Assembly: GCF_003324565.1 (NCBI RefSeq)
Contig: NZ_QOLA01000014.1
Coordinates: 1 to 64,000 of the forward strand
Length of the DNA stretch: 64,000 nucleotides
DNA from: Streptomyces sp. SDr-06
GTDB lineage: Bacteria > Actinomycetota > Actinomycetes > Streptomycetales > Streptomycetaceae
Direction: 5' to 3'
Shown: positions 1 through 8,167 of the stretch, piece by piece
Layout: every line of letters begins with the position of its first letter
Position numbering within the stretch: position 1 is the stretch's first letter
The notes under the pieces: model-generated
Told to the model about the DNA's origin: nothing
The model's database searches: none
The model's input: only the letters and a program-made list of their open reading frames with translations
Position numbers and translations under genes: made by a program

Positions 1-34
1 TCCCCCCCTGGTGTCGGGGCCCCTCTCATTCCCC

Positions 35-1018
35 TCATTCCCCGGGGCCGCCGGAGGTCGCCCGGGTGAGGCGCTCGCCCAGCTCGTGCAGGTAACTCGT
101 CATCGCCTGCGGCCCGTTGACGGTGAACTCGCAGTCCACCAGGGCGAGCCGCAGCGCCACCCACTCCAGCGAGTCCGTGCACGAGGTGCGCAGCCGGCAG
201 CGCCCGGCGTCCAGCGGCTCGGGCGCGCCGAGCGAGGCGGGCAGCCGGGCGGTCACGAAGTCGGCCGGTGCCTCGAAGGTGACGTCGACGTCCAGAACGG
301 GCTGGAGCCGGTTCATGGAGGTGCGCACGAACTCCGCCGCGTTCGCCTCGGGCAGCTCGCGCGGCGCGAACCGGGCCCCGGTCGCGAACGGCTCGGCGAC
401 CCGGTCGACCCGGAACGTACGCCAGTCGCCGCGCTCCACGTCGTACGCCACCAGGTACCACCGGCGCCCCGTCGACACCAGGCGGTACGGCTCGACCAGG
501 CGCTTGGTGGCCGTGCCGTCGCCGGATACGTAGCCGAAGCGGAGCCGTTCCTGGCCGGTGACGGCCGAGGCCAGCGTGGTCAGGGTGCGCGGGTCCACCG
601 TCGCGCCGTCCCCGCGCCAGGGACCGGACAGCGGCATCGTGGCCGCCTGGAGGCTCGCGACCCGGTGGCGCAGGCGCGCGGGCAGCACCTGCTCCAGTTT
701 GGCGAGGGCCCGCACCGAGGCCTCGTCCACCCCGTCCACGGCATGGCCCGCGCCCGCGCGCAGCCCCACCGCGATGGCCACCGCCTCCTCGTCGTCCAGG
801 ACCAGCGGGGGCATCGCCTTGCCCGCGACCAGCCGGTAGCCGCCGTCGGCGCCGCGCGCCGCCTGGACCGGATAGCCGAGCTCGCGCAGCCGGTCGATGT
901 CGCGCCGGACCGTGCGCCGGGAGACCCCGAGCCGGTCGGCGAGCTCCCCGCCGGGCCACTCGCGCGGGGTCTGGAGCAGGGAGAGCAGTTGCAGCAGCCG
1001 TGCCGGAGTGTCGGTCAT
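35..1018 (-). CDS. WYL-domain, DeoR/YafY-type transcriptional regulator
   Basis: A 327-residue one-component DNA-binding regulator. The N-terminal ~60 residues form a winged HTH (LADRLGVSRRTVRRDIDRLRELGYPV), and the middle to C-terminal part holds a WYL domain with the diagnostic RRWYLVAYD stretch followed by the TFRVDRV motif. WYL domains bind ligands or nucleic acids and control the HTH. I placed the start at the ATG that gives MTDTPARLLQLLSLL, because an in-frame ATG 33 nt upstream adds residues outside the HTH fold. It is divergent from an MFS exporter gene 65 bp away, so it probably regulates that exporter. The ligand cannot be told from sequence. Confidence 0.9.
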   Translation of the reverse strand: MTDTPARLLQLLSLLQTPREWPGGELADRLGVSRRTVRRDIDRLRELGYPVQAARGADGGYRLVAGKAMPPLVLDDEEAVAIAVGLRAGAGHAVDGVDEASVRALAKLEQVLPARLRHRVASLQAATMPLSGPWRGDGATVDPRTLTTLASAVTGQERLRFGYVSGDGTATKRLVEPYRLVSTGRRWYLVAYDVERGDWRTFRVDRVAEPFATGARFAPRELPEANAAEFVRTSMNRLQPVLDVDVTFEAPADFVTARLPASLGAPEPLDAGRCRLRTSCTDSLEWVALRLALVDCEFTVNGPQAMTSYLHELGERLTRATSGGPGE

Positions 1019-1082
1019 GCCGTCCAGGATGCCCCGCCAAAGAGGACACACCCTGACCTATAGGGGGTCTAACTTTCTTCCC
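1019..1082. promoter_or_regulatory. Divergent promoter region, WYL regulator / MFS exporter
   Basis: This 64-bp gap separates two divergent starts and must hold both promoters. It contains the small palindrome CCTATAGG (1057-1064) inside GACC...GGTC, with a TATAGG stretch usable as a -10 element. Arms this short are weak evidence. An operator for the neighbouring regulator is inferred from the divergent arrangement only. Confidence 0.35.
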
Positions 1083-2612
1083 ATGACCTCCACCACGACC
1101 AGTAGCACCCCAGAGTCCGCGGCCACGGCCGCAGCAGACCGCCGCCGGTGGTTCGCCCTGGCCATCGTGATGACCGCGGCCTTCATGGACCTGGTCGACG
1201 TCACGATCGTCAACATCGCCATACCGTCCATCCAGAAGGACACCGGGGCGACCTTCTCCTCGATCCAGTGGATAACCGCCGGCTACGCGCTCGCGTTCGC
1301 CGCGGGCCTGATCACCGGCGGCCGCCTCGGCGACATCCACGGCCGCAAGAAGCTCTTCCTGCTCGGCATCGGCGGCTTCACGCTCGCCTCCGCGCTGTGC
1401 GGCTTCGCCGCCAACCCCGAGATGCTGGTCGCCTCCCGCATCCTCCAGGGCGCCATGGCCGCCATGATGGTGCCGCAGGTCCTCTCGATCGTCCACGCCA
1501 CCTTCCCCGCGCACGAGCGCGGCAAGGTCTTCGGCCTGTTCGGCGCGGTCGTCGGGCTCGGCGCGGTCTCCGGACCGCTGCTCGGCGCGCTGCTCACCGA
1601 GTGGAACCTGTTCGGTCTGGAATGGCGTCCGATCTTCCTGATCAACCTGCCGGTCGGCATCGCGGGCCTGGTCCTCGGCACCAAGTTCATCAGCGAGTCC
1701 AAGGCCCCCAAGGCACTCCGCCTCGACCTCGTCGGCGTGGTCCTGGTGACGCTCGGCCTGCTCATGCTGCTCTACCCGCTGACCCGCGGCCGCGAGCTCG
1801 GCTGGCCGCTGTGGGGCTACCTGTCGATGGCGGGCAGCGTCCTGGTCTTCGCCGGTCTGGTCGCGTACGAGCGGATGAAGGCGCGCCGCGACGGCTCCCC
1901 GCTCATCGAGCTGTCGCTGTTCAAGGTGAAGAGCTTCGCTGCGGGCATCGCCGTCCAGGCCACCTTCGGCGTCGGCCTCGGCATCTTCTTCCTGGTGTGG
2001 ACGCTCTACATGCAGACAGGCCTCGGCTGGAGCGCCCTGCGCGCGGGCCTGACCGGCGTGCCGTTCTCGATCGCGGTCTCGGTGGCGGCCGGCATGTCCG
2101 TGCAGAAGCTGGTGCCGCGCTTCGGCCGCAAGGTCCTCCAGGCGGGCGCCCTGACGATGGCGGCCGGGCTGCTCATCTACATCTGGGAGGCCGACCGCTA
2201 CGGCATGGCCATCGCCTCCTGGCAGATGGCGCTCCCGCTGGTCGTGATGGGCCTCGGCATGGGGCTCATCGTCGCCCCGCTCACCGACGCGGTGCTCTCG
2301 GAGGTCCCCAAGGAGCACTCCGGCTCGGCGTCCGGGCTCATCAACACCGTGCAGCAGATGGGCAACGCGCTGGGCCTCGGCCTCGTCTCCGTCGTCTTCT
2401 TCGGCTCGATCGGCGACGACGTGGTGCCGCCGCAGCTGAACCAGGAGTTCGTGGACGGCTTCCAGCACTCGCTCTGGTACGTGGCCGGGGTCCTCGTGGT
2501 GATCTTCCTGGTCATGTTCGCGCTGCCGGCGCGGGCGCGGCAGCAGGTGGAGGGTGCGGCTGGCGAGGCCGAGCTGCTCGACCTCGCCAGGGAGGCTGAG
2601 CCGGTCGGCTGA
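1083..2612 (+). CDS. DHA2-family MFS drug exporter (EmrB/QacA type)
   Basis: A 509-residue major facilitator protein with about 14 hydrophobic segments, the length and pattern of the DHA2 (14-TM) proton-drug antiporters. The loop after the second helix reads GGRLGDIHGRKK, the family motif A, and TM1 carries DLVDVTIVNIAIPSI, a typical DHA2 opening. The ATG at 1083 gives MTSTTTSSTPES. The reading frame stays open upstream but enters the divergent regulator. It likely extrudes a hydrophobic toxic compound from the cytoplasm under control of the divergent WYL regulator; the substrate is unknown. A strong hairpin follows the stop. Confidence 0.92.
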   Translation: MTSTTTSSTPESAATAAADRRRWFALAIVMTAAFMDLVDVTIVNIAIPSIQKDTGATFSSIQWITAGYALAFAAGLITGGRLGDIHGRKKLFLLGIGGFTLASALCGFAANPEMLVASRILQGAMAAMMVPQVLSIVHATFPAHERGKVFGLFGAVVGLGAVSGPLLGALLTEWNLFGLEWRPIFLINLPVGIAGLVLGTKFISESKAPKALRLDLVGVVLVTLGLLMLLYPLTRGRELGWPLWGYLSMAGSVLVFAGLVAYERMKARRDGSPLIELSLFKVKSFAAGIAVQATFGVGLGIFFLVWTLYMQTGLGWSALRAGLTGVPFSIAVSVAAGMSVQKLVPRFGRKVLQAGALTMAAGLLIYIWEADRYGMAIASWQMALPLVVMGLGMGLIVAPLTDAVLSEVPKEHSGSASGLINTVQQMGNALGLGLVSVVFFGSIGDDVVPPQLNQEFVDGFQHSLWYVAGVLVVIFLVMFALPARARQQVEGAAGEAELLDLAREAEPVG

Positions 2613-2640
2613 CCCTGGGCCGCCCCGGTCTCGCGTGGTT

Positions 2641-2675
2641 CGATGGCCCGCACCTTTCTAGGGTGCGGGCCATCG
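2641..2675 (+). terminator. Hairpin terminator after MFS exporter
   Basis: A perfect 14-bp inverted repeat (arms 2641-2654 and 2662-2675, arm sequence CGATGGCCCGCACC) with a 7-nt loop lies 28 bp after the stop codon. A short T run follows (GTTTTGG). It has the form and position of a factor-independent terminator. Confidence 0.85.
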
Positions 2676-2930
2676 GCCGTTTTGGCCCCGCTCCGGGGGC
2701 TGCGCCCCTGAACCCCGATCTCGCCCGCGGGTCGTGGTCGCTTCTCGCGCAGTTCCTCGCGCCCCTGCCAGGGCCCTTGCTTGCCCGGATCGGTGGCTTT
2801 GGCCTGGGTGGGGCGGGACCTAAGTCTGTTTGTGTCCGATGAATGTCCGAATCGATTTACATGGCCGATTCCTGGTCGTACTCTGGCGGGGTAACCACAG
2901 GTACGGGCAGGGAAACGGACGTAAACAGAC
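2676..2930. promoter_or_regulatory. Repeat copy and fru promoter/operator region
   Basis: The gap 2613-2930 has no gene. After the terminator it carries one copy of the dispersed CGCGCAGTTCCTCGCGCCCCT repeat (about 2741-2767). Near fruR it carries two arms of an inverted repeat: GTCTGTTTGTGTCCG at 2824-2838 and CGGACGTAAACAGAC at 2916-2930. The second is the reverse complement of the first with two mismatches, and it abuts the fruR ATG. Sites like this, flanking a promoter, suit a DeoR-family repressor acting on its own operon. The binding protein is inferred to be the adjacent FruR. Confidence 0.6.
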
Positions 2931-3692
2931 ATGTATGCACCGGAGCGGCAGCAGGAGATCCTGCGGATCGCGCGGGAGAGCGGGCGCGTGGACGTGCTCT
3001 CGCTCGCCGAGGCCTTCCAGGTCACCGCCGAGACCGTACGGCGCGATCTGAAGGCGCTCGACCGGGCCGGGCTCGTGCGCCGCGTGCACGGCGGGGCCAT
3101 CCCGGCCGGGCGGCTCGACTTCGAGCCTGACCTCGCCGAGCGGGAGTCCACCGCCGCCGACGAGAAGGACCGCATCGCACGGGCCGCCCTCGCCGAACTG
3201 CCCGCCGAGGGCAGCGTCATCCTGGATGCCGGGTCGACCATCGCCCGGCTCGCCGCCGTCCTTCCCCTGGAGAGCGGGCTGACCCTCGTCACCCACGCCC
3301 TGCCCGTCGCCGCCCGGCTCGCCGACCACCCCGCCATCGACCTCCACCTCGTGGGCGGCCGGGTCCGGCACCGCACCCGGGCCGCCGTGGACGCCTGGGC
3401 GCTGCGCGCCTACGGCGAGATCCGCGCCGACGTCGTCTTCCTCGGCACCAACGGCTTCTCCGCCGCCCACGGCCTCACCACCCCCGACCTGGCCGAGGCC
3501 GCCGTCAAGCGCGCCGCGATCGGCGCCGCCCGGCGGGTGGTGCTGCTCGCCGACTCCGCCAAGCACGGCCAGGAACACTTCGCCCGCTTCGGCGACATGG
3601 CCGACGTCGACGTCCTCGTCACCGACGCCGGGCTCGCCCCCGACGACCGCGCCGCCATCGAGGCCGCGGGCACGGACGTGATCACCGTATGA
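2931..3692 (+). CDS. fruR: DeoR-family fructose operon regulator
   Basis: A 253-residue DeoR-type regulator. Residues ~1-57 are the DeoR HTH (MYAPERQQEILRIARESG, then TAETVRRDLKALDRAGLVRRVHGG). The remainder is the sugar-phosphate-sensing domain, with DAGSTIARLA and the conserved FLGTNGFSAAHGLTTPD region. It opens a fructose operon and overlaps fruK by the 4-bp ATGA at 3689-3692, so the two are translationally coupled. Family members usually respond to a phosphorylated sugar such as fructose-1-phosphate. Its own start touches one arm of the proposed operator, which fits autoregulation. Confidence 0.93.
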   Translation: MYAPERQQEILRIARESGRVDVLSLAEAFQVTAETVRRDLKALDRAGLVRRVHGGAIPAGRLDFEPDLAERESTAADEKDRIARAALAELPAEGSVILDAGSTIARLAAVLPLESGLTLVTHALPVAARLADHPAIDLHLVGGRVRHRTRAAVDAWALRAYGEIRADVVFLGTNGFSAAHGLTTPDLAEAAVKRAAIGAARRVVLLADSAKHGQEHFARFGDMADVDVLVTDAGLAPDDRAAIEAAGTDVITV

Positions 3693-4639
3693 ACATCCTC
3701 ACCGTCACCCCCAACCCCAGCCTCGACCGCACCTACGAGGTCCCCGGCCTCGTACGGGGCGAGGTGCTGCGCGCGACCGGCGAGCGGGTGGACCCCGGCG
3801 GCAAGGGCGTCAACGTCTCGCGCGCCGTCGCCGCCGCCGGACACCGCACGGTGGCCGTCATGCCGCTCGGCGGCGCACCCGGCGCGCTGGTCGCCGAGCT
3901 GCTCCGCGCCGAGGGCATCGAGGTGGCCCCCGTCACCGTCGCGGGCCACACCCGGTCCAACATCGCGGTCGCCGAACCCGACGGCACCCTGACGAAGATC
4001 AACGCGCCGGGGCCCGAACTGACCGCCGCCGAGGGCGAGTCGCTGCTCGACACCGTGCGCGAGCACTCCGGTCGGGCCGACTGGATCGCCTGCTGCGGCA
4101 GCCTGCCGCGCGGGCTCGCCCCCCAGTGGTACGCGGACCTCGTCGCGCGTGCCCACGCCGCCGGGGCCAAGGTCGCCCTCGACACCTCGGGCCCCTCCCT
4201 CCTCGCCGCGCTGCGCGAGCGCCCCGACGTGGTCAAGCCCAACGCCGAGGAACTCGCCCAAGCGGTCGGCCGCCCCCTCGCCACCGTCGGCGACGCCGTC
4301 AAGGCGGCCGAGGAAGTGCGGGAGTTGGGGGCGGGCGCCGTCCTGGCCAGCCTCGGCGCGGACGGCCAGCTCCTGGTCACCGCCTCCGGGACGTACTTCG
4401 CCTCGGCGCCCGTCGCGACCGTACGCAGCAACGTCGGGGCCGGGGACGCCTCGCTCGCCGGGTTCCTCGCGGCGGGCGGCGAAGGCCCCGCGGCGCTCGC
4501 CGCCGCCGTCGCGCACGGAGCGGCCGCCGTCCAGCTGCCCGGCAGCGTGATGCCCACGCCCGGCGACCTCGACCCGGCGGCCGTCACCGTCACCGACACA
4601 GTCCCGCTGGACCGGACCCTGACGGAACCGGCGTCATGA
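3689..4639 (+). CDS. fruK: 1-phosphofructokinase
   Basis: A 316-residue PfkB-family kinase that converts fructose-1-phosphate and ATP to fructose-1,6-bisphosphate. The N-terminal substrate region has NPSLDRTYEV and GGKGVNVSRA, and the C-terminal PfkB signature is NVGAGDASLAGFLAAGG, whose Asp is the catalytic base. Length matches the family (~310). It lies between fruR (ATGA overlap) and fruA (43-bp gap), the standard arrangement in which the phosphotransferase product is used at once by FruK. Assignment to 1-phosphofructokinase over other PfkB kinases rests on both sequence and context. Confidence 0.95.
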   Translation: MNILTVTPNPSLDRTYEVPGLVRGEVLRATGERVDPGGKGVNVSRAVAAAGHRTVAVMPLGGAPGALVAELLRAEGIEVAPVTVAGHTRSNIAVAEPDGTLTKINAPGPELTAAEGESLLDTVREHSGRADWIACCGSLPRGLAPQWYADLVARAHAAGAKVALDTSGPSLLAALRERPDVVKPNAEELAQAVGRPLATVGDAVKAAEEVRELGAGAVLASLGADGQLLVTASGTYFASAPVATVRSNVGAGDASLAGFLAAGGEGPAALAAAVAHGAAAVQLPGSVMPTPGDLDPAAVTVTDTVPLDRTLTEPAS

Positions 4640-4682
4640 TCCCCGCCCCGTCCGCCCCTCACCGCCCGCAAAGGAGCCCGCG

Positions 4683-6677
4683 ATGAGCCAGATGATCACC
4701 GCGGAACTGGTCGACCTCGAACTCGACCTGGCCGCCGACTCCAAGGAAGCCGCCGCACGTTCGCTCGCCGAGCGGATGGTCGCGCTCGGCCGCGTCACCG
4801 ACCTCGACGGCTTCCTCGCCGACGTGGCCGCCCGCGAGGCCCAGATGCCGACCGGGCTCGACGGCGGCATCGGCATCCCGCACTGCCGCAGCGCCCACGT
4901 CACCGAGCCGACCCTGGCCTTCGGACGCAGCGCCGCCGGGATCGACTTCGGGGCGCCGGACGGCCCGGCCGACCTGATCTTCCTCATCGCGGCCCCGGCG
5001 GGCGCGGACGACGCCCACCTGTCCATCCTGTCGAGCCTGGCCCGGCAGCTGATGGACGCCGAGTTCACCGCCGCGCTGCGGGCCGCGGCCACCCCCGCGC
5101 GGGCGGCCGCGCTGATCCGCGGCGAGGAGGCGGGGGAGCCGGAGGGGGCCGGGGAGCCGGAGCCCGTCACCGAGGAGCCCGCGGCCGACCCCGCGGCCGG
5201 GCCGTTCCGGATCGTGGCGGTCACCTCCTGCCCCACCGGCATCGCCCACACCTACATGGCGGCGGAGTCCCTGGAGCGGGCCGGGCGGGCCGAGGGCGTC
5301 GAGATCACCGTCGAGACGCAGGGCTCGTCCGGGTTCACCCGCCTGGACCCGGCCGTCATCGCCGCCGCCGACGGCGTGATCCTCGCGCACGACGTGCCCG
5401 TACGGGACAAGGAGCGCTTCACCGGGAAGCCCACCGTGGACGTCGGCGTGAAGGCGGGCGTCAACCGTCCCGCCGAGCTGATCGCCGAGGTGCGCGACAA
5501 GGCCGCCCGCGGCGAGATCACCGAGCCGGGCGCCCGCCCGACCCCCGTCGAGGCGGGCGGTGAACCGGGCGAGGGCTACGGCACCATGCTCCGCAAGTGG
5601 CTGATGTCCGGCGTCAGTTACATGGTCCCGTTCGTCGCCGCGGGCGGCCTGCTCATCGCCCTCGGCTTCGCCCTCGGCGGCTACAAGGTCAGCGAGGCGC
5701 CCTCCGTCATGGAGCACTTCGTCTGGACCGACGCCACCAGCTGGGCCGCGCTGCTCTTCCAGATCGGCGGCGTCGCCTTCAAGTTCCTCGTCCCGGTCCT
5801 GGCGGGCTACATCGCGTACGGAATGGCCGACCGGCCGGGCCTGGTGCCCGGGTTCGTCGGCGGCGCGATCGCCCTCGACATCAAGGCGGGCTTCCTCGGC
5901 GGTCTCGCGGCGGGCCTGATCGCGGGCGCCGTGGTCATGGCGGTCCAGAAGGCCAGGATCCCGGCACCGCTGCGCGGCATCATGCCCGTGGTGGTGATCC
6001 CGCTGATCTCCTCGGCGGTCGTCGGCTTCCTGATGTTCCTGGTCGTCGGCGAGCCGATCTCCAAGCTCCAGTCCGCGCTGACCAGTTGGCTCAACGGCCT
6101 CTCCGGCGCGAACGTGATCGTCCTCGGTGTGGTCCTGGGCCTGATGATGTGCTTCGACCTGGGCGGCCCGCTCAACAAGGTGGCGTACACCTTCGCGATC
6201 GGCGGGCTTGCCGACGGGAGCGACGGCAGCTTCAAGGTGATGGCGGCCGTGATGGCCGCGGGCATGGTCCCGCCGCTGGCGATGGCCCTGGCCACGACCG
6301 TACGGGGCCGCCTGTTCACCCGCGCCGAGCGCGAGAACGGCAAGGCGGCCTGGGTGCTCGGCGCCTCGTTCGTCACCGAGGGCGCGATCCCGTTTGCCGC
6401 GGCCGACCCGCTGCGGGTCATCCCCTCGGCGATGGCGGGCGGCGCGGTCACCGGCGCCCTGTCGATGGCCTTCGGCTGCACCCTGCGGGCGCCGCACGGC
6501 GGGATCTTCGTGGTCCCGCTGATCGGCAACGCCTTCCTGTACCTCCTGGCCATCGCCGCGGGCACCGCCGTGAGCGCGGCGCTGGTCGTCCTCCTCAAGG
6601 GCCTGCGCAAGCAGCGGCCCGAGGCCGAGGCGGGCGCCGAGGACCTCGACGGGGCGAAGGTGGCCGTCGCCGCCTGA
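4683..6677 (+). CDS. fruA: PTS fructose transporter, fused EIIABC
   Basis: A 664-residue fructose-specific enzyme II with three domains in one chain. EIIA covers about residues 1-145, with the phosphorylatable His67 in GGIGIPHCRS. EIIB begins near 174, with the phospho-cysteine Cys183 in VAVTSCPTGIAHTYMAAE. An acidic Glu/Pro-rich linker joins them. EIIC, from ~290 to the end, is a polytopic membrane domain including LGGPLNKVAYTFA. It imports fructose and delivers fructose-1-phosphate to FruK. EI and HPr must be encoded elsewhere. A clear Shine-Dalgarno (AAAGGAG) precedes the ATG. Confidence 0.96.
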   Translation: MSQMITAELVDLELDLAADSKEAAARSLAERMVALGRVTDLDGFLADVAAREAQMPTGLDGGIGIPHCRSAHVTEPTLAFGRSAAGIDFGAPDGPADLIFLIAAPAGADDAHLSILSSLARQLMDAEFTAALRAAATPARAAALIRGEEAGEPEGAGEPEPVTEEPAADPAAGPFRIVAVTSCPTGIAHTYMAAESLERAGRAEGVEITVETQGSSGFTRLDPAVIAAADGVILAHDVPVRDKERFTGKPTVDVGVKAGVNRPAELIAEVRDKAARGEITEPGARPTPVEAGGEPGEGYGTMLRKWLMSGVSYMVPFVAAGGLLIALGFALGGYKVSEAPSVMEHFVWTDATSWAALLFQIGGVAFKFLVPVLAGYIAYGMADRPGLVPGFVGGAIALDIKAGFLGGLAAGLIAGAVVMAVQKARIPAPLRGIMPVVVIPLISSAVVGFLMFLVVGEPISKLQSALTSWLNGLSGANVIVLGVVLGLMMCFDLGGPLNKVAYTFAIGGLADGSDGSFKVMAAVMAAGMVPPLAMALATTVRGRLFTRAERENGKAAWVLGASFVTEGAIPFAAADPLRVIPSAMAGGAVTGALSMAFGCTLRAPHGGIFVVPLIGNAFLYLLAIAAGTAVSAALVVLLKGLRKQRPEAEAGAEDLDGAKVAVAA

Positions 6678-6693
6678 GCGCCTCCCCACCGGT

Positions 6694-6723
6694 ACGCCCG
6701 GCCCCTGCCACGGGGCCGGGCGT
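6694..6723 (+). terminator. Terminator of the fru operon
   Basis: A perfect 12-bp inverted repeat (ACGCCCGGCCCC at 6694-6705 with its complement at 6712-6723) with a 6-nt loop lies 16 bp after the fruA stop. The tail CTTCGG is only weakly T-rich, as is usual in this GC range. Confidence 0.8.
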
Positions 6724-6816
6724 CTTCGGCCGCCATGACGTGACATGTACCACTTGAGGACCAAAGTCCCGGCACACCCTGCCGCAAGTCCCGGCCGGTG
6801 TTGTCTACTGGGGCGC

Positions 6817-7071
6817 GTGGCTCAGAACATCACGATCATTCAGCAGATAGGCCTCTCCGTCCTCGCTGCGGCGAGTGTCGCCTGGGTCGTCGGACTGGTC
6901 CGCGTCCTGCGCCGGGAGCGCGCCGACCGCGCCGAGTGGCGCGCCATGCGCCCCCTGCGGGCGGTGGGCCGCCAGGCGGGGCCGCCCGCCCGGGAGGCCG
7001 TGGCGCTCACCGAGGCCGAGCGGGACGCGTTCGCCGGCCTGATCCGCCAGCTCGATCCGCGCAGCTCCTGA
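6817..7071 (+). CDS. Small single-TM hypothetical protein
   Basis: An 84-residue protein starting at a GTG (VAQNITIIQQIGLSVL). One N-terminal transmembrane helix spans about residues 6-28 (IIQQIGLSVLAAASVAWVVGLVRVL). A basic cytoplasmic-type tail follows, with many Arg and a short C-terminal helix (LTEAERDAFAGLIRQLDPR). I prefer the GTG to an upstream in-frame ATG at 6745, because the upstream residues are non-hydrophobic and cysteine-rich. I do not recognise a function. It stands alone between two hairpins. Coding is supported by the clean TM segment and G/C third-position bias. Confidence 0.65.
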   Translation: MAQNITIIQQIGLSVLAAASVAWVVGLVRVLRRERADRAEWRAMRPLRAVGRQAGPPAREAVALTEAERDAFAGLIRQLDPRSS

Positions 7072-7099
7072 CGCGCGCCTTCGGCGTGTGCGCGCCCTG

Positions 7100-7130
7100 A
7101 GCCGACCGCCCCCTTCCCAGGGGGTCGGCT
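7100..7130. terminator. Bidirectional hairpin between convergent genes
   Basis: The arms AGCCGACC (7100-7107) and GGTCGGCT (7123-7130) also allow inner C5/G5 pairing. The hairpin lies between the stop of the 84-residue protein and the converging stop of the DUF6227-type gene, so it can serve both. Confidence 0.65.
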
Positions 7131-7140
7131 TGCGCGGCCC

Positions 7141-8010
7141 TCAACTCACGTGGGCCCGGCGCTCCATGGCCGTCCGGGCCGCCTGCTCGGTCGCGTAGAC
7201 CTCGCACATGTGGCGCCCGTCCGGGGTCGCCGTGTGCTCGACCTCCCACAGGCTCACCTCGCCGCCGTCGAGCAGCCGAAACGCGTGCTCGTACAGCGTG
7301 AACGCGGCGTCCCGGCCCGCCGGGCGGCAGTGGCTGCCGAACGCCTGGGTGATCCGGTGGGCGTGCGCGGACCGCAGCCGCAGCGCGGTGCGCTCGCCCG
7401 GCCGGTCCGGGTTCTCGGCGCGGCGCAGCAGCCGGCGCGCGTGGTCCGCCGCGTCCTCAGGGGCGTACGGGCCCGGGGCGGGCGGTGCGGCGCGGTGCTC
7501 CGCCAGGGTGTCCGGGCCGAGCCCGGCCTCCCAGCAGTCGTCGACGTCCTGGAACGGACCCCCGACGCCGCCCCCGTAGCCGCTCAACTCCGCTTCCAGC
7601 GCGCCCAGTTCCTCCTCGGGGCCGGGGGCCGGCTCGGTCGGCAGGGCCTTGCGGCGCAGCCGGACGGCGGCGATGCGGGCGTCCTCCTCGGATCCGTACA
7701 CCTCGTGCGCGTACTCGCGGCCGTCGTGGTGGGCCAGCTCCCACAGGGTGACCGTGGAGCCGTCCAGGAGCAGATAGGAGTGCCGGTACGTCTCGCGGCT
7801 CAGGCGGTGGCCGCCCGGCCCCGCCGCAGAGGTGTGCAGGGAGGAGTGCAGGGACGTGGTGTGCGCCATCGCGAGATCGAGGCGCTCGACGAGCTCGTCC
7901 GGCAGGTCGAAGGAGTTCAGGGCCCGCCCCAGGAGTGCGGCCAGCTGTTCCTGGGCCGAGCCGTCGCCGGGGCCGCGCTCGCCGTCGAGCGGGTGGGGCA
8001 CATGGAGCAC
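7141..8010 (-). CDS. DUF6227-like conserved Streptomyces protein
   Basis: A 289-residue soluble protein that resembles the Streptomyces-restricted DUF6227 family, as far as I recall it (LLGRALNSFDLPDELVERLDLAMAHTTSLHS). It contains two similar segments, each reading like YLLLDGSTVTLWELAHH(D/T)...EVY..E..AR.A. They occur near the middle and at the C-terminus, suggesting an internal duplication. I chose the GTG at 8010 because AGGAG lies 8 nt upstream; an in-frame ATG at 8142 would add 44 unconserved residues. No catalytic motif is visible and no function can be assigned. Confidence 0.7.
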   Translation of the reverse strand: MLHVPHPLDGERGPGDGSAQEQLAALLGRALNSFDLPDELVERLDLAMAHTTSLHSSLHTSAAGPGGHRLSRETYRHSYLLLDGSTVTLWELAHHDGREYAHEVYGSEEDARIAAVRLRRKALPTEPAPGPEEELGALEAELSGYGGGVGGPFQDVDDCWEAGLGPDTLAEHRAAPPAPGPYAPEDAADHARRLLRRAENPDRPGERTALRLRSAHAHRITQAFGSHCRPAGRDAAFTLYEHAFRLLDGGEVSLWEVEHTATPDGRHMCEVYATEQAARTAMERRAHVS

Positions 8011-8104
8011 CAAGGCTTCTCCTGGCCGTCGCTGTTGGTCACGTAGAAGGTGCTCAACGTAGCCCCTGAGGGCGGATCGCGCAGCGGGGATGGCCGAAAC
8101 TTTT

Positions 8105-8138
8105 CCGGCCGGCACCTCGCGAAGGAGGTACCGGCCGG
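8105..8138 (-). terminator. Hairpin terminator after the L,D-transpeptidase gene
   Basis: Arms CCGGCCGGCACCTC (8105-8118) and GAGGTACCGGCCGG (8125-8138) pair with one mismatch around the loop GCGAAG. It is 30 bp downstream of the transpeptidase stop on the minus strand. The trailing T run is short. Confidence 0.75.
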
Positions 8139-8167
8139 TCAAGTGGCGCTGGATGAAAGGGAGTTGG

